Assembly (NCBI GenBank): GCA_934662565.1
Contig: CAKUKI010000002.1
Span: forward strand, 62,001 to 126,000
Direction of reading: 5' to 3'
From: an uncultured Elusimicrobiales bacterium
GTDB taxonomy: Bacteria > Elusimicrobiota > Elusimicrobia > Elusimicrobiales > Elusimicrobiaceae
DNA: 64,000 nt
Of the stretch, positions 17,829-27,045 are shown piece by piece. Within the stretch, counting starts at the first letter, position 1. Each line of letters starts with the position of its first letter. A model generated the notes under the pieces. That model was not told the origin of the DNA. It did no database searches and was given only the letters and a program-made list of their open reading frames with translations. Position numbers and translations under genes: made by a program.

Positions 17829-18962
17829 TTAAAATTTGCTGCGGGAATACAGCCCGTTCCGGCAGGCTAAAATCCCTTTTACTTCCAGTTCAAAAAGTAT
17901 ATTGGCCGCTTGGGGCACATCTATTTTTAACGCTTCTACTACCGCATCTAAACTGGTTTCCCCATGGCCGATAACCGTTAGCACTTTTTTGGCTAGCGGG
18001 TCCAGCGCGGCTTCTTCCGCTTTGGCGGCCGGCTGCGCGTTTAGTGGCTTATCCGTAATGCCAAAACGCAGTTGCTCCGGTATATAGTCTATTATATCTT
18101 GTACACAGGAAACAACCCCCGCGCCGTCTTTAATCAGTTGGTTGGGACCGCCGGACTGCGGGCTATCTATAGGGCCGGGGACGGCTAGCACGTCTTTGCC
18201 CATTTCCAAGGCCAGTTTGGCAGTAATCAACGCGCCGGATTTTACTTCGCCCTCTATTACCGTCACCGCTTGCGAAAGGGCCGCAATAATGCGGTTGCGC
18301 CGCGGAAAGTGAAACGCATTAGGCGGGCTGTCTACCGGCAGTTCCGATACAATCGCCCCGCCGTATTGCAATATGGCTTTAGCCAGCGGGCGGTTTTCGG
18401 CCGGATAACAACGCCCTACTCCGGTACCGATAACGGCAACCGTCGGTTTTTGCAAGCGTACCGCTGCCGCGTGGCAAGCACTGTCTACCCCGCGCGCCAA
18501 ACCGCTGATGACGGTAATGCCGCATTGGGTCAGCTCTGTAGCCAGTTTATCGGCCACGCGCCGCCCGTACGGGGTAATTTTGCGCGTTCCAACCATCCCC
18601 ACGGTGGGGGTATTGATGGAAGGCAGTTTACCTAGGACATACAGAGCCACGGGCGGCTCTTTACTGTTTTTAATGCACTCCGGATATTCTTCGTCTTCCG
18701 GCAGATAGATATGCCCGCCCAGTGCGGCGGTGCGGTCCCATTCTTTTTGCGGGTCAATGGCAAACGCATCCTGTAAAAGCCGCGCGGCCGTTTGCTCGTT
18801 AAGCTGGGCTTCGGCGGCTAAGGTTTTGGCATCCTGACGCAAAATCTCTTGTGCGGAACCGAACAGCTGGATTAAGCGTTCCAGCCAATCTGCCCGAAAG
18901 TACGGAAACGCATTAATGCGTATGCGTGCCAAGCGTTCGTCTATGGAAATATGCGGGTTCAT
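17829..18962 (-). CDS. dprA: DNA-processing protein DprA
   Basis: 377 residues. An N-terminal helix-hairpin-helix-like region (~1-80) precedes the Rossmann-type DprA core with VGMVGTRKITPYG, VISGLARGVDSACH, AVIGTGVGRCYP, FPRRNRIIAALSQA, KSGALITAKLALEMG and AVPGPIDSPQSGGPNQLI. The last ~70 residues (LAKKVLTVIGHGETSLDAVV) form the DprA winged-helix domain. It loads RecA on incoming single strands in natural transformation. It overlaps comM by 4 nt, so the two transformation genes are coupled. Other competence genes are not in the window. Confidence 0.94.
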   Translation of the reverse strand: MNPHISIDERLARIRINAFPYFRADWLERLIQLFGSAQEILRQDAKTLAAEAQLNEQTAARLLQDAFAIDPQKEWDRTAALGGHIYLPEDEEYPECIKNSKEPPVALYVLGKLPSINTPTVGMVGTRKITPYGRRVADKLATELTQCGITVISGLARGVDSACHAAAVRLQKPTVAVIGTGVGRCYPAENRPLAKAILQYGGAIVSELPVDSPPNAFHFPRRNRIIAALSQAVTVIEGEVKSGALITAKLALEMGKDVLAVPGPIDSPQSGGPNQLIKDGAGVVSCVQDIIDYIPEQLRFGITDKPLNAQPAAKAEEAALDPLAKKVLTVIGHGETSLDAVVEALKIDVPQAANILFELEVKGILACRNGLYSRSKF

Positions 18963-20497
18963 ACGTCGGCCACCCCCTTGCGGTCCAGCGGGCGGTATTG
19001 CATGACTTCAATAATGTGGCGGGTTTCAATGTGGTCTTTGCCTTCCAAATCCGCAATCGTGCGGGCCGTTTTTAAGATTTTATCCAAACTGCGGGCGCTT
19101 AACCCCAGTTTGCGCATGGCGGTTTCCAATACGGCGTCTGCCCCCGCAGGAAGCGGACAAAACGCTTTAATTTGGGCGGGGGTCATAAACGCATTGGCAG
19201 TAGTTGCCGTGCCCTTAAAACGCGCTTTTTGGCGTTCCCGCGCTTGTAAGACGCGGGCTAAAATCTGGGCGGATTTTTCCCCTTCGCTTGCTTTGGTCCA
19301 ATCTTCGTATTTAATGGGGTTCAAGTTAACGGTTAAATCTATGCGGTCCAATAGCGGGCCGGATATGCGCGATTGGTAGCGGTTGATTTGCGCCGGAGAA
19401 CAGGTACACGCCTTGTGCGGGTGGCCTAAATTGCCGCAAGGGCAGGGGTTCATGGCCGCCAGTAAGGTAAATCGGGCCGGAAAGGTAATGCTTTCTTTGG
19501 CGCGGGAAATGGTCACTACGCCGTTTTCCAGCGGTTCGCGCAAGACCTCTAAACTGGAGCGGGAAAATTCCGCAAATTCATCTAAAAATAAAATGCCGTT
19601 GTGCGCCAAGGACACTTCCCCCGGCCGTGGGTTGGAGCCTCCGCCAATAAGGGCCGCATCCGAAATAGTGTGGTGCGGGTCCCGAAACGGGCGCTTGGTA
19701 ATCAGGCGGGATTTGCCGATTAAATTGCAAATGGAATAAATTTTGGTAATTTCCAGCGCTTCCTGCTCGGTAAGTGGCGGCAAAATGGCGGGGAAGCGTT
19801 TGGCCAGCATACTTTTGCCGGTACCGGGCAATCCTATCATTAAGACGTTATGCCCGCCCGCCGCGGCAATTTCCAAGGCGCGTTTGGCAAGCGGCTGGCC
19901 TTTGACTTCGCAAAAATCCAAAGGCTCGGCCGTTATTTCTTCTTCCGGCGGCAAATAGGTAATTTGTACCGCTTCGCGCTGGATTTTACCCTCTAAATAA
20001 TCGGCCAGTTCCCGCAGCGTGTGCGGCGTAATAAACGGGGCGGAAGATACTTGCCCTTCCAGTACGTTTTGCGGGGGAATTACGGCGGTTTTGCCGGCCG
20101 CGCGTGTGGAAATTAGCATAGGCAACACCCCCGCGCAAGGGCGCAAGGCTCCGTCTAACGCCAGTTCACCCGCAAACAAAAAATCGGGCAGTTTGCGGCG
20201 GGCACTTTCGGACAGTTGCTCGCTGGCGGCCAGAATGCCCACGGCAATTGGCAAATCAAACTGGGTGCCGCTTTTGCGCAGTTCCGCCGGACTTAAATTA
20301 ACCGTAATGCGCTTGAGGGGAAAATCAAACCCGCTGTTGCGCAAGGCAGCTATTACACGCTCTTTGCTTTCTTTTACTTCCGTATCCGGCAGGCCGACAA
20401 CGGACAAGGTGGGCATGCCAGCGGCAATGTCCACCTCTACCGAAACTAAAAAACCGTCTATGCCTTTAATTGCGCAGGCGTGTACTTTGGAAAGCAT
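18959..20497 (-). CDS. comM: Mg-chelatase-like AAA+ helicase ComM/YifB
   Basis: 512 residues, full length. An N-terminal Lon-protease-like fold (SVEVDIAAGMPTLSVVGLPD, ELRKSGTQFDLPIA) precedes the AAA+ core with Walker A GLPGTGKS, Walker B ILFLDEFAEF, and the cysteine insertion NPCPCGNLGHPHKACTCS. The segment ISGPLLDRIDL precedes the C-terminal Mg-chelatase domain. In Vibrio and Acinetobacter ComM drives branch migration during integration of transforming DNA. The start directly abuts the stop of the upstream lipoprotein and the stop overlaps dprA. Confidence 0.93.
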   Translation of the reverse strand: MLSKVHACAIKGIDGFLVSVEVDIAAGMPTLSVVGLPDTEVKESKERVIAALRNSGFDFPLKRITVNLSPAELRKSGTQFDLPIAVGILAASEQLSESARRKLPDFLFAGELALDGALRPCAGVLPMLISTRAAGKTAVIPPQNVLEGQVSSAPFITPHTLRELADYLEGKIQREAVQITYLPPEEEITAEPLDFCEVKGQPLAKRALEIAAAGGHNVLMIGLPGTGKSMLAKRFPAILPPLTEQEALEITKIYSICNLIGKSRLITKRPFRDPHHTISDAALIGGGSNPRPGEVSLAHNGILFLDEFAEFSRSSLEVLREPLENGVVTISRAKESITFPARFTLLAAMNPCPCGNLGHPHKACTCSPAQINRYQSRISGPLLDRIDLTVNLNPIKYEDWTKASEGEKSAQILARVLQARERQKARFKGTATTANAFMTPAQIKAFCPLPAGADAVLETAMRKLGLSARSLDKILKTARTIADLEGKDHIETRHIIEVMQYRPLDRKGVADV

Positions 20498-21607
20498 TTA
20501 TATAAACAGCAGTACAATCCCTTGCGGGGTGACCGCTGATACCGTGAAATTTTGGTTATATTTGCGTAAAATTTTAGCCACCAGTTCTTCACCCGAGGAA
20601 ATGTTGGCGGAAATTTCAAAATAAGCGGCGGAATTGGTGTATTTGACCAAGTTGAAATCTTCAATTTCGCGCAGCTCTTTCAAAATGTCTTGCAACTGGC
20701 GCAAGCGTTCAATGTTGTTGACGTTTTCCACCCGTAAGTTGTATTTAACGGCGGAGTTAATGGCCGCATTGACGGGCTCCGTTAATTGTTTGGCGGCGGC
20801 TTCGCACGCGGCAGAAATGGCTTTTTGCGCGGCGATAGATTCAATGGGGTCCAAACCGCTTAATTGCTGGGAGGCTTCGGCCACTACTTCATAATTTTTA
20901 GTGGAAACCGCTTTCATATTTACATTGGCGCGGTATGTTTTGAACGGCGACGAAAGCCCCGTAGCCAGTGCGGTTAAAGGCTTGGCTTCCACATCCGCCA
21001 AAATAATAAAACGGGCCCCTTCCCGACGGGCATTGTCTATGGTTTGGTTGGGGTTATCCAAATTATTTTGGCTGAGGTTATCTCCGTTTACCAGTGCATA
21101 AGGCTGGGTTTTTAAGGCGCGGTAGACGGCTTGTTTGCAGTCTTGCTTGACGGAAACTTCTTCGCCGATAACTTCGCGCGAGGCAACTAGCATGGTTGTT
21201 TTTTTGGCAAAAGAATCCGCTTCGGCTTGGCGGATAACGTCCCCGATGTCTTTAACCAGCACCATGGCTTTAATGCGGGTGTACCATTGGTCATTTTTGC
21301 GGTAGGCTTTTTGCGTATGGAAACGGCGGATAAACCCGGCCGATTTGGACGTGATTTTATCCTCTACTAACTGGGCTTGGTCCACAGTGGCGGTGGCGGA
21401 CACAAATACACCGGCCACTTTTTCTACCGCTTGTTTTTGGGCTTCCAGTTCGCCGTCTTTTTTCATTTGGCGCAGGTTGTTTTCATCATACGCAACTAGC
21501 GATTCCGCCACCACGTATTCGCCTTCCCCTTTGGGACCAATGCGCAAGGAGCCGCACGCGGCACATAATACGCTGGCTGCTAAAGTTAATAAAAGTAGTT
21601 TTTTCAT
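20498..21607 (-). CDS. LPP20/FlgT-like lipoprotein
   Basis: 369 residues with a lipoprotein signal (lipobox CAAC, Cys ~18). Residues ~30-115 match the FlgT N-terminal/LPP20 pattern: repeated Ala/Lys-rich helix (ELEAQKQAVEKVAGVFVS), then VEDKITSKSAGFIRR and a basic strand. Residues ~150-230 (DCKQAVYRALKTQPYALVNG, EGARFIILADVEAK) look like the middle domain of FlgT/CsgG-like proteins that sense or assemble periplasmic structures. The C-terminal ~90 residues form a second alpha/beta domain. No flagellar genes are visible, so a flagellar role is doubtful. It is translationally coupled to the 149-residue lipoprotein (4-nt overlap) and abuts comM. Exact function unknown. Confidence 0.65.
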   Translation of the reverse strand: MKKLLLLTLAASVLCAACGSLRIGPKGEGEYVVAESLVAYDENNLRQMKKDGELEAQKQAVEKVAGVFVSATATVDQAQLVEDKITSKSAGFIRRFHTQKAYRKNDQWYTRIKAMVLVKDIGDVIRQAEADSFAKKTTMLVASREVIGEEVSVKQDCKQAVYRALKTQPYALVNGDNLSQNNLDNPNQTIDNARREGARFIILADVEAKPLTALATGLSSPFKTYRANVNMKAVSTKNYEVVAEASQQLSGLDPIESIAAQKAISAACEAAAKQLTEPVNAAINSAVKYNLRVENVNNIERLRQLQDILKELREIEDFNLVKYTNSAAYFEISANISSGEELVAKILRKYNQNFTVSAVTPQGIVLLFI

Positions 21608-22053
21608 TTGGTTTCCTTTAGGTTATATCCGGCCTGTTGCAACTGCTTTTGGGATAAACGCATAATCACGGTGCAACCGTCATCTTCCAGATATTCGGTA
21701 TTGACGAGCTCCATGCCGTGTACAAGGCCGTCCGCAGACGTATGAATGGTAGAGCCTTGGCTGACGGCATCTACTATTTGCACATCTGCCTCAATTTGGG
21801 TGCCTTTTAATACCTCTATGGCGCGTTGGTATGCGTGGGCAATAGCGGCTTCGCGGCTCATAATACGGCGTTGGGACGCGCCGGTATGTTTGGGGTTTGC
21901 CGCCCCAAAACCGCGCACCCACAAGTAGTTGGAATCTACTAAGGTGTCGTTAAACTGGGGGGCAATTTTGCCATCTTTTACGGCTGTTTTTAAGCCGCCC
22001 GCACACGCGCATAAGAATAGCGCGCAAAATGCGCCAAACAAAAGTTTTTTCAT
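21604..22053 (-). CDS. Small LPP20-like lipoprotein
   Basis: 149 residues with lipobox CACA (Cys ~17). The middle part, beginning REAAIAHAYQRAIEVL, is the Ala-rich helix plus strand layout of the LPP20/FlgT-N fold, the same fold inferred for the neighbour at 20498-21607. So the two lipoproteins may be paralogous partners. The start follows the DnaA-like gene by 2 bp and the stop overlaps the next gene by 4 nt. Placement in one cistron block with a DnaA-like ATPase is unusual. Function unknown. Confidence 0.6.
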   Translation of the reverse strand: MKKLLFGAFCALFLCACAGGLKTAVKDGKIAPQFNDTLVDSNYLWVRGFGAANPKHTGASQRRIMSREAAIAHAYQRAIEVLKGTQIEADVQIVDAVSQGSTIHTSADGLVHGMELVNTEYLEDDGCTVIMRLSQKQLQQAGYNLKETK

Positions 22054-22055
22054 GT

Positions 22056-25000
22056 TTACCTCAATAATTCGCTAATCAGCTTTACATACGTGCTGGGTAG
22101 GCCGGCATCTTCCATATTAATAATGCCGCAGCGTATGAGCATAACTTCCAGCATGTGCGTTAAAATATCATAAAAGTTTTCCCGCACGGAGGGGTCGCAC
22201 ACTTGCAAAGAGGGCCCCAAAATAACCGCCCCTTTGAGCTTTTTATTATCGCACAGGTTGGCTATTTTGAACGCGGACGAAATGATATTTTCCGTAGCGT
22301 AGGAAGAACGGACGGCAATTTCAAAGCTGCCTTCTATGCCTAATTCTTTGGCGCGTTCGGACAGGGCATACACCATCCAGTTCATCATATTGGAACTGTT
22401 TTGCGGATAGAAGAACCCAATGCGGCCCCATTCCCCTTTGCCAAAAGGCGGCAGAGAAGTAATTTCGTCCGGACTGCGTTTCATAATGGCGCTGTTTTGG
22501 TCTTCGCCTTTGGTGGCCAGCAGTTTTTCCAAAATCATGGCTTGGGAGCGGTCCACGCCTTCCAAACCGGGGAAAATGACCTGTTCCAATACTTTAATAC
22601 GGCGGATACTGCGCGAAACGGTACTTAATGTCATATTCGGAGCCCCGAAAAAGGCTTCCACTTGCGAGTCCGTCAAGTCTATGCCGTTGTCGGTCAGCAT
22701 CTTTTTTACAATTTTGAAATGCGCCGGACCGTGGGCACTTTTAAGCTCGGAAATCCAACCCGAATCCAGCTTAAAGTTAATCAGTTCCTCCAGCTTGGCC
22801 AAAGATTCCGGCGGATATTTGGAGGTAATGACAATTTGCTTTTGTGCTTTTAAGAATTTATTGAGCAAATTGGAAATATGCACGCGGTTTTGTTCATTGA
22901 CGGCAATTAAATGGATATCGTCAATTAACAACACTTTGACGGAATCCATAAATTTTTCAAATTTATCAATGTTGCCTTCCATCACATAGCGCTGGATGCC
23001 GCGGGACAAGCGGACGCCGTTGGTCATAAAAATATTTTCCTGACCGAGCTTTTGGCTCATGGCATACCCAATAGCGTTTAGGAAGTGGGTTTTACCCGTT
23101 CCCGTCGGCCCGAACAAGACCAGCGGATTATAGAGCTTGCCGGGGGAATCAATGACGGCTACTGTGGTAGCATGCGCAAAACGATTGACGGAAATAACCA
23201 TGTTATCCAGCGTAAAAGTAGGCACCAGCGGCACTTCCAACGGCCAGTTGTGCTTTTTAAGTTCCGAAAGCGGCAACTCAATGGAATGGTCTATAGTTTT
23301 GGTTTTTTCTATTTTGGCACCGGTGGAGTTTGGCCCTAAAGCGGAAACTTGCGCGGGAGCCGGCTTCGGTGCGGGCGCGGTTTGTTGCATCGGCGCAGGG
23401 TGCACAGACGGTTGCGGTGCAGGTGCAGGCCGGACGGCCGGTTGGGCCGGAGTCGTCGGCACGTGCGGTTGCTGGGGGGCTTGGACAGGGGCCTGCGCTA
23501 CTTGCGGCGCGGCCGGCTGTACAGGCGCATGGGGCTGGGTAAGCGGCTCTTTGCGCCGGATACGAAAAGTGAGTTTTGCTTCGTTGTTTTCTTGCATAAC
23601 TGATTCCGCCTTCTTATCGTTTTGTAAATATAAATCGTCATTGGCCGAAGCTTGGGTTTGCTCCAGCGGTTTTTTTAATTTAATGCGAAAAGTCTGGTGT
23701 TTGGGCAAGGCCACCTCTTGCGCGGCCGGCGGTACAGGTTCTTCCGGTTGCGGCATGGGGGCCGGTGCTGTAGGGGCCGTTTGCAAGGCGGCCGGTTGGG
23801 TTGCCGGTTCCGGCGTTGCCGCCAGCGCGGGGGCCACCGGAGCAATAGCCGGCAAGGACGCAGATTTTTCTTCCGGTGCGGTGGGCACTGCGGGATGTTG
23901 CGCTTTTGCGGTGAAAGTGTTGGCTTGCGGCTCTTGCATTTGCGGCGCTTGCGGCGTAAGCCCTTCGTTTAGGCGCGCTTCTTGGCGAAGGCGCATTTCC
24001 CGCATGGCTGTTGTTTCGGTGCGGAGCGGGCGCGCCTTTTCCGGCGATTGCGTGTTTAACGAATGTTGAAAAGTGCGCTGAATGGTTTCTTTATTAATGG
24101 TTGTTTCTAAATTAAAAGTTTTGTCTAAAACATCTACCCGTTCGCGAATGGTAATTTCCGGCAAATCGGAATCCGGATTTTCCGCGGGGTGTTCGGTGGC
24201 GTCAAAATGACGGACACTCACTCCGGCCATAGGGGAAACCGTGTTCAAAATTTTCAGTTCTTCCGGCATTTGCGCGGCTTCTTCTTCGGCCGCCGGTGCC
24301 GTTTGTGCGGGTTCGCCCGTCTGTCCCACGGGCAACGGGTCAATCGTGTCGTTGTGGTTGCTTAATTGCAAGGTGTCTGGCTCATTAGGCGCAACTTTTG
24401 GCGTTTGTAATGCGCTGGAATCTTCTTGCGCTTGCGGCGTGCGGATTTGTATTTTTAAGGAATCTTCTTGCGCGGGCGCCGTTTCGCGCGCCTCAGCCGC
24501 GGGGGCGGAAACTGCGTCCGACACCGTATTTTCGGCACTCGTCGGTGCAGGTTTGCTCGGAACTTGCGGCTCTTTTACTTCGGCCGCAGGGGCGGGTGCA
24601 ATACGAGGTGTCTGCACGGCGGAGTTCGGTTCCGGTGGAGCTGGCACCGGCGCACGCATGGTAATGTGCCCGTGTTCGTCCAAATCCATAAAGCATGTTT
24701 CGTCTTTTATTTTTTGTTCAAAAATGTTGAAAGTTTCTTCTAAACTGTCTTTGCCGTCGGCTAAATCGGCTAGTTTGGCATTTCGTCCGGCGTTGGCTTG
24801 CTGATTGGTTTTCGGGTCGTTTAAGTCCAAAAACATATCGTACTTGGTTTTGGCTTCAAAAATATCATCCAAGGGCATTTGGTCCAGCAAGGTGCCTTCC
24901 ATGTCCTTAATCAGCATATCTTTATCGTTAATGGGGTTGCCCGTTTCGGTAGAAGGGGTGGCTTCAGCCGCGTTTACTGCGGCGGCGGGGCGTGCAGCCA

Positions 25001-25565
25001 CAACTTCCGGTTCTGCCGGCGCAGTGCCCTGCGGAGGCACTTGGGGTTGCGGGGCGGGTTGTACTTCGTTTGGCGTGTTGTCCGTCTGGGTGCTGATAAC
25101 CTGTTTTTGTAGGTCAATGCCGGTGGGCATATCTAAATCAATGGACCCCCTTCCGGCCGCAACCCGCCCGACGGAATTTTCGCCTGTTTCGGACGGACGG
25201 AAGAAACTTTCGGAGGGGTCCAGTGTGATAAAAGTGGGGAAATCTTTGTCTTCTTTGGTCACGTCTTGGTTGAACAACGGTTCACCCAAGACGCCACCGG
25301 GGACAAATTGGTTGACTTTGTTGGTTTGGGATATGCCTTCCGTCACCGCAGTGCGGATTTTGTCCAGCGTTCCTTCGTCCATGTCGCTGGGCAATTCAAA
25401 TTGATACACAAACGGCGCCACGGCGGCCGTAGGAGCTTGTGCGTATCCGGCCAATTTTTTGGCAATCAGCCGTGCATCATGTTCCGTGCCGTCTATTACT
25501 AGCGCGTAAAGCAGACTTTTGGTTTGCGGGTCAATCCGAGAAACAATATCCCAATTTTGAATCAT
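22056..25565 (-). CDS. Large DnaA-like AAA+ ATPase with Pro/Ala-rich N-terminal region
   Basis: 1169 residues in three parts. Residues 1-95 form a small folded-looking domain (DPQTKSLLYALVIDGTEHD). Residues ~100-780 are low complexity, rich in Pro, Ala, Gln and Glu, with short repeated PAP/QAP runs. Residues ~783-1022 are a DnaA/DnaC-type AAA+ module: FTLDNMVISVNRFAHA (compare the DnaA FDNFVVGxxNxxA motif), Walker A GPTGTGKT at 819-826, Walker B VLLIDDIH at 878-885, and IVITSKYPPESL. The C-terminal ~140 residues (GRIGFFYPQNSSNMMNWMVY to the end) do not resemble DnaA domain IV; its DHTTV-type DNA-binding signature is absent. It is therefore not the replication initiator. Coupled by overlap to deoC upstream and 2 bp from a lipoprotein gene. 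Confidence 0.7.
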   Translation of the reverse strand: MIQNWDIVSRIDPQTKSLLYALVIDGTEHDARLIAKKLAGYAQAPTAAVAPFVYQFELPSDMDEGTLDKIRTAVTEGISQTNKVNQFVPGGVLGEPLFNQDVTKEDKDFPTFITLDPSESFFRPSETGENSVGRVAAGRGSIDLDMPTGIDLQKQVISTQTDNTPNEVQPAPQPQVPPQGTAPAEPEVVAARPAAAVNAAEATPSTETGNPINDKDMLIKDMEGTLLDQMPLDDIFEAKTKYDMFLDLNDPKTNQQANAGRNAKLADLADGKDSLEETFNIFEQKIKDETCFMDLDEHGHITMRAPVPAPPEPNSAVQTPRIAPAPAAEVKEPQVPSKPAPTSAENTVSDAVSAPAAEARETAPAQEDSLKIQIRTPQAQEDSSALQTPKVAPNEPDTLQLSNHNDTIDPLPVGQTGEPAQTAPAAEEEAAQMPEELKILNTVSPMAGVSVRHFDATEHPAENPDSDLPEITIRERVDVLDKTFNLETTINKETIQRTFQHSLNTQSPEKARPLRTETTAMREMRLRQEARLNEGLTPQAPQMQEPQANTFTAKAQHPAVPTAPEEKSASLPAIAPVAPALAATPEPATQPAALQTAPTAPAPMPQPEEPVPPAAQEVALPKHQTFRIKLKKPLEQTQASANDDLYLQNDKKAESVMQENNEAKLTFRIRRKEPLTQPHAPVQPAAPQVAQAPVQAPQQPHVPTTPAQPAVRPAPAPQPSVHPAPMQQTAPAPKPAPAQVSALGPNSTGAKIEKTKTIDHSIELPLSELKKHNWPLEVPLVPTFTLDNMVISVNRFAHATTVAVIDSPGKLYNPLVLFGPTGTGKTHFLNAIGYAMSQKLGQENIFMTNGVRLSRGIQRYVMEGNIDKFEKFMDSVKVLLIDDIHLIAVNEQNRVHISNLLNKFLKAQKQIVITSKYPPESLAKLEELINFKLDSGWISELKSAHGPAHFKIVKKMLTDNGIDLTDSQVEAFFGAPNMTLSTVSRSIRRIKVLEQVIFPGLEGVDRSQAMILEKLLATKGEDQNSAIMKRSPDEITSLPPFGKGEWGRIGFFYPQNSSNMMNWMVYALSERAKELGIEGSFEIAVRSSYATENIISSAFKIANLCDNKKLKGAVILGPSLQVCDPSVRENFYDILTHMLEVMLIRCGIINMEDAGLPSTYVKLISELLR

Positions 25566-26206
25566 TTTCCCTCTATAATTTTAATGCCGCTGCTGGCCCC
25601 TAAACGGGTGGCTCCCGCCGCAAGCATGGCTTCGGCATCTTCGCGCGTGCGTACGCCGCCGGAGGCCTTTACTTGCATGCCGGCCGGAATGGATTTTTTC
25701 ATCAGGGCCACATCATGCACGGTAGCTCCGCCGCCGGCAAAGCCCGTGGAGGTTTTTACAAAATCCGCCTTGGCTTCGGCGGCCAGTTCGCAGGCTTTTA
25801 CTTTTTCTTCGTCCGTCAGTTCACTGGTTTCAATGATGACTTTTAGGACAAAGTTGTCCCCCAAGGCCCGCAGGGCGCGGATATCTTGGAGGACGGTGTC
25901 GTAATCTTTGCTTTTTAACGCGCCGATATTGATAACCATATCCAATTCGTCGGCGCCGTTTTCCAACGCGTTTTTGGCTTCAAAAACCTTTACCGCCGTG
26001 GTGTTGGCCCCCAACGGAAACCCAATCACGGTGCAAGTTTTAACCCCAGTACCTTTGAGCAGTTGGGCTGCTAAAGCTACCCAATACGGGTTGACGCATA
26101 CACTGCAAAAGCCGTGTTCGGCCGCTTCGCGGCATAAAGTTTCAATCTGTGCGCGGGTGGCGGTGGGTTTCAGTAAGGTGTGGTCAATTACTTTGGCAAG
26201 GTTCAT
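25562..26206 (-). CDS. deoC: Deoxyribose-phosphate aldolase
   Basis: 214 residues, the short bacterial form. TIM-barrel aldolase cleaving 2-deoxyribose-5-phosphate to glyceraldehyde-3-phosphate and acetaldehyde. Seen are the opening IDHTLLKPTAT, GFPLGANTT, the acid/base Asp segment ELDMVINIG, LKVIIETSELT with one active Lys, and the Schiff-base Lys in DFVKTSTGF. Its product feeds tpiA, whose stop lies 13 bp upstream. The 4-nt overlap with the DnaA-like gene is probably only translational packing. Confidence 0.95.
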   Translation of the reverse strand: MNLAKVIDHTLLKPTATRAQIETLCREAAEHGFCSVCVNPYWVALAAQLLKGTGVKTCTVIGFPLGANTTAVKVFEAKNALENGADELDMVINIGALKSKDYDTVLQDIRALRALGDNFVLKVIIETSELTDEEKVKACELAAEAKADFVKTSTGFAGGGATVHDVALMKKSIPAGMQVKASGGVRTREDAEAMLAAGATRLGASSGIKIIEGK

Positions 26207-26219
26207 AGAAGCCTCCGTT

Positions 26220-26978
26220 TTAGTTAAAGTTGATGATGCGGCGGAATTTTTCCGCGATTAAAGACTGGCCGCCCACTAAAGCGCCGTCCACGTCTTCTTT
26301 AGCCATAATTTCGTCCACGTTGGAATCTTTTACACTGCCGCCGTACAAAATGCGGGTGGCTTGGGCAAAATCATTCCCATAAGCGGTGGCTAAATACTGG
26401 CGGATAGCGGCGTGCACTTCTTGCGCTTGTTCCGGCGTGGCGGTTTTGCCCGTACCAATGGCCCAAACGGGTTCGTAGGCAATCACAAGGCCGTTTAATT
26501 GTTCGGCGGTAAAGTCTTTTAAGCCGTTTTTCAACTGGGCTTCAATTACTTGTAAGGTTTCGCCGGCTTCGCGCTGGGCCAAGGTTTCGCCTACGCAGAA
26601 GATGACGGTTAAGCCGTGGCGCAAGGCGGCGGCTACTTTTTTGTTCAAAATTTCGTCCGTATCGCCAAATACGCTGCGGCGTTCGCTATGGCCGATAATG
26701 GTGTGGGTGGCGCCGGCATCTTTGGCTTGCACGGGGGAAACTGCGCTCGTGAAAGCGCCTTTGTCTTCCCAGTGAACATCTTGGGCGGCAACCTTAATGG
26801 CGGTGCCTTTGCAAAGTTCGGCTACTTTAGCCAAAGAGGTGTAAGACGGAGCGACGATAATTTCGGCATTTTGTTTATTTTCAAAATTTTCGGTAAGTCC
26901 TTTAATTAACGCGGCAGATTCAGCCAACGTGTTGTGCATTTTCCAGTTTCCGGCAATAATGGGTGTTCTTTTGGTCAT
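26220..26978 (-). CDS. tpiA: Triosephosphate isomerase
   Basis: 252 residues from ATG 26978, chosen because an AGAGGA site precedes it and the sequence then begins with the family start PIIAGNWKMH; the frame is open 10 codons further but without support. Catalytic residues are visible: Lys in GNWKMH, His in IIGHSERR, Glu in VIAYEPVWAIGTG, and the phosphate loop ILYGGSV with ALVGGQSL. It interconverts glyceraldehyde-3-phosphate and dihydroxyacetone phosphate. First gene of the ~16 kb minus-strand run ending with tdk. Confidence 0.96.
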   Translation of the reverse strand: MTKRTPIIAGNWKMHNTLAESAALIKGLTENFENKQNAEIIVAPSYTSLAKVAELCKGTAIKVAAQDVHWEDKGAFTSAVSPVQAKDAGATHTIIGHSERRSVFGDTDEILNKKVAAALRHGLTVIFCVGETLAQREAGETLQVIEAQLKNGLKDFTAEQLNGLVIAYEPVWAIGTGKTATPEQAQEVHAAIRQYLATAYGNDFAQATRILYGGSVKDSNVDEIMAKEDVDGALVGGQSLIAEKFRRIINFN

Positions 26979-27011
26979 TTTTTTCCTCTTATTATTAAAA
27001 TACGGCAAAAT

Positions 27012-27034
27012 CTTCTCCCGTTTTAAGGGGGAAG
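27012..27034 (-). other. Leader hairpin before tpiA
   Basis: Eight-base stem (27012-27019 with 27027-27034, one G-T pair) with a 7-nt loop, lying between the tpiA -10 box and its start codon. No U-run follows, so an attenuator is unlikely; it may stabilise the long transcript. Confidence 0.35.
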
Positions 27035-27045
27035 TATCCTATTAA

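Noticed and set aside
20498..21607. Flagellar protein FlgT
   Set aside because: Fold similarity is plausible, but no flagellar genes occur in the window and the protein is a lipoprotein in a different context.
23137..24069. Long plus-strand open frame (310 codons), Ala/Gly/Cys-rich
   Set aside because: It is the antisense of the Pro/Ala-rich region of the DnaA-like gene; codon bias alone keeps it open. No ribosome site or fold.
22056..25565. The chromosomal replication initiator dnaA
   Set aside because: No domain IV DNA-binding signature, no DnaA-box cluster nearby and an atypical 1169-residue architecture.
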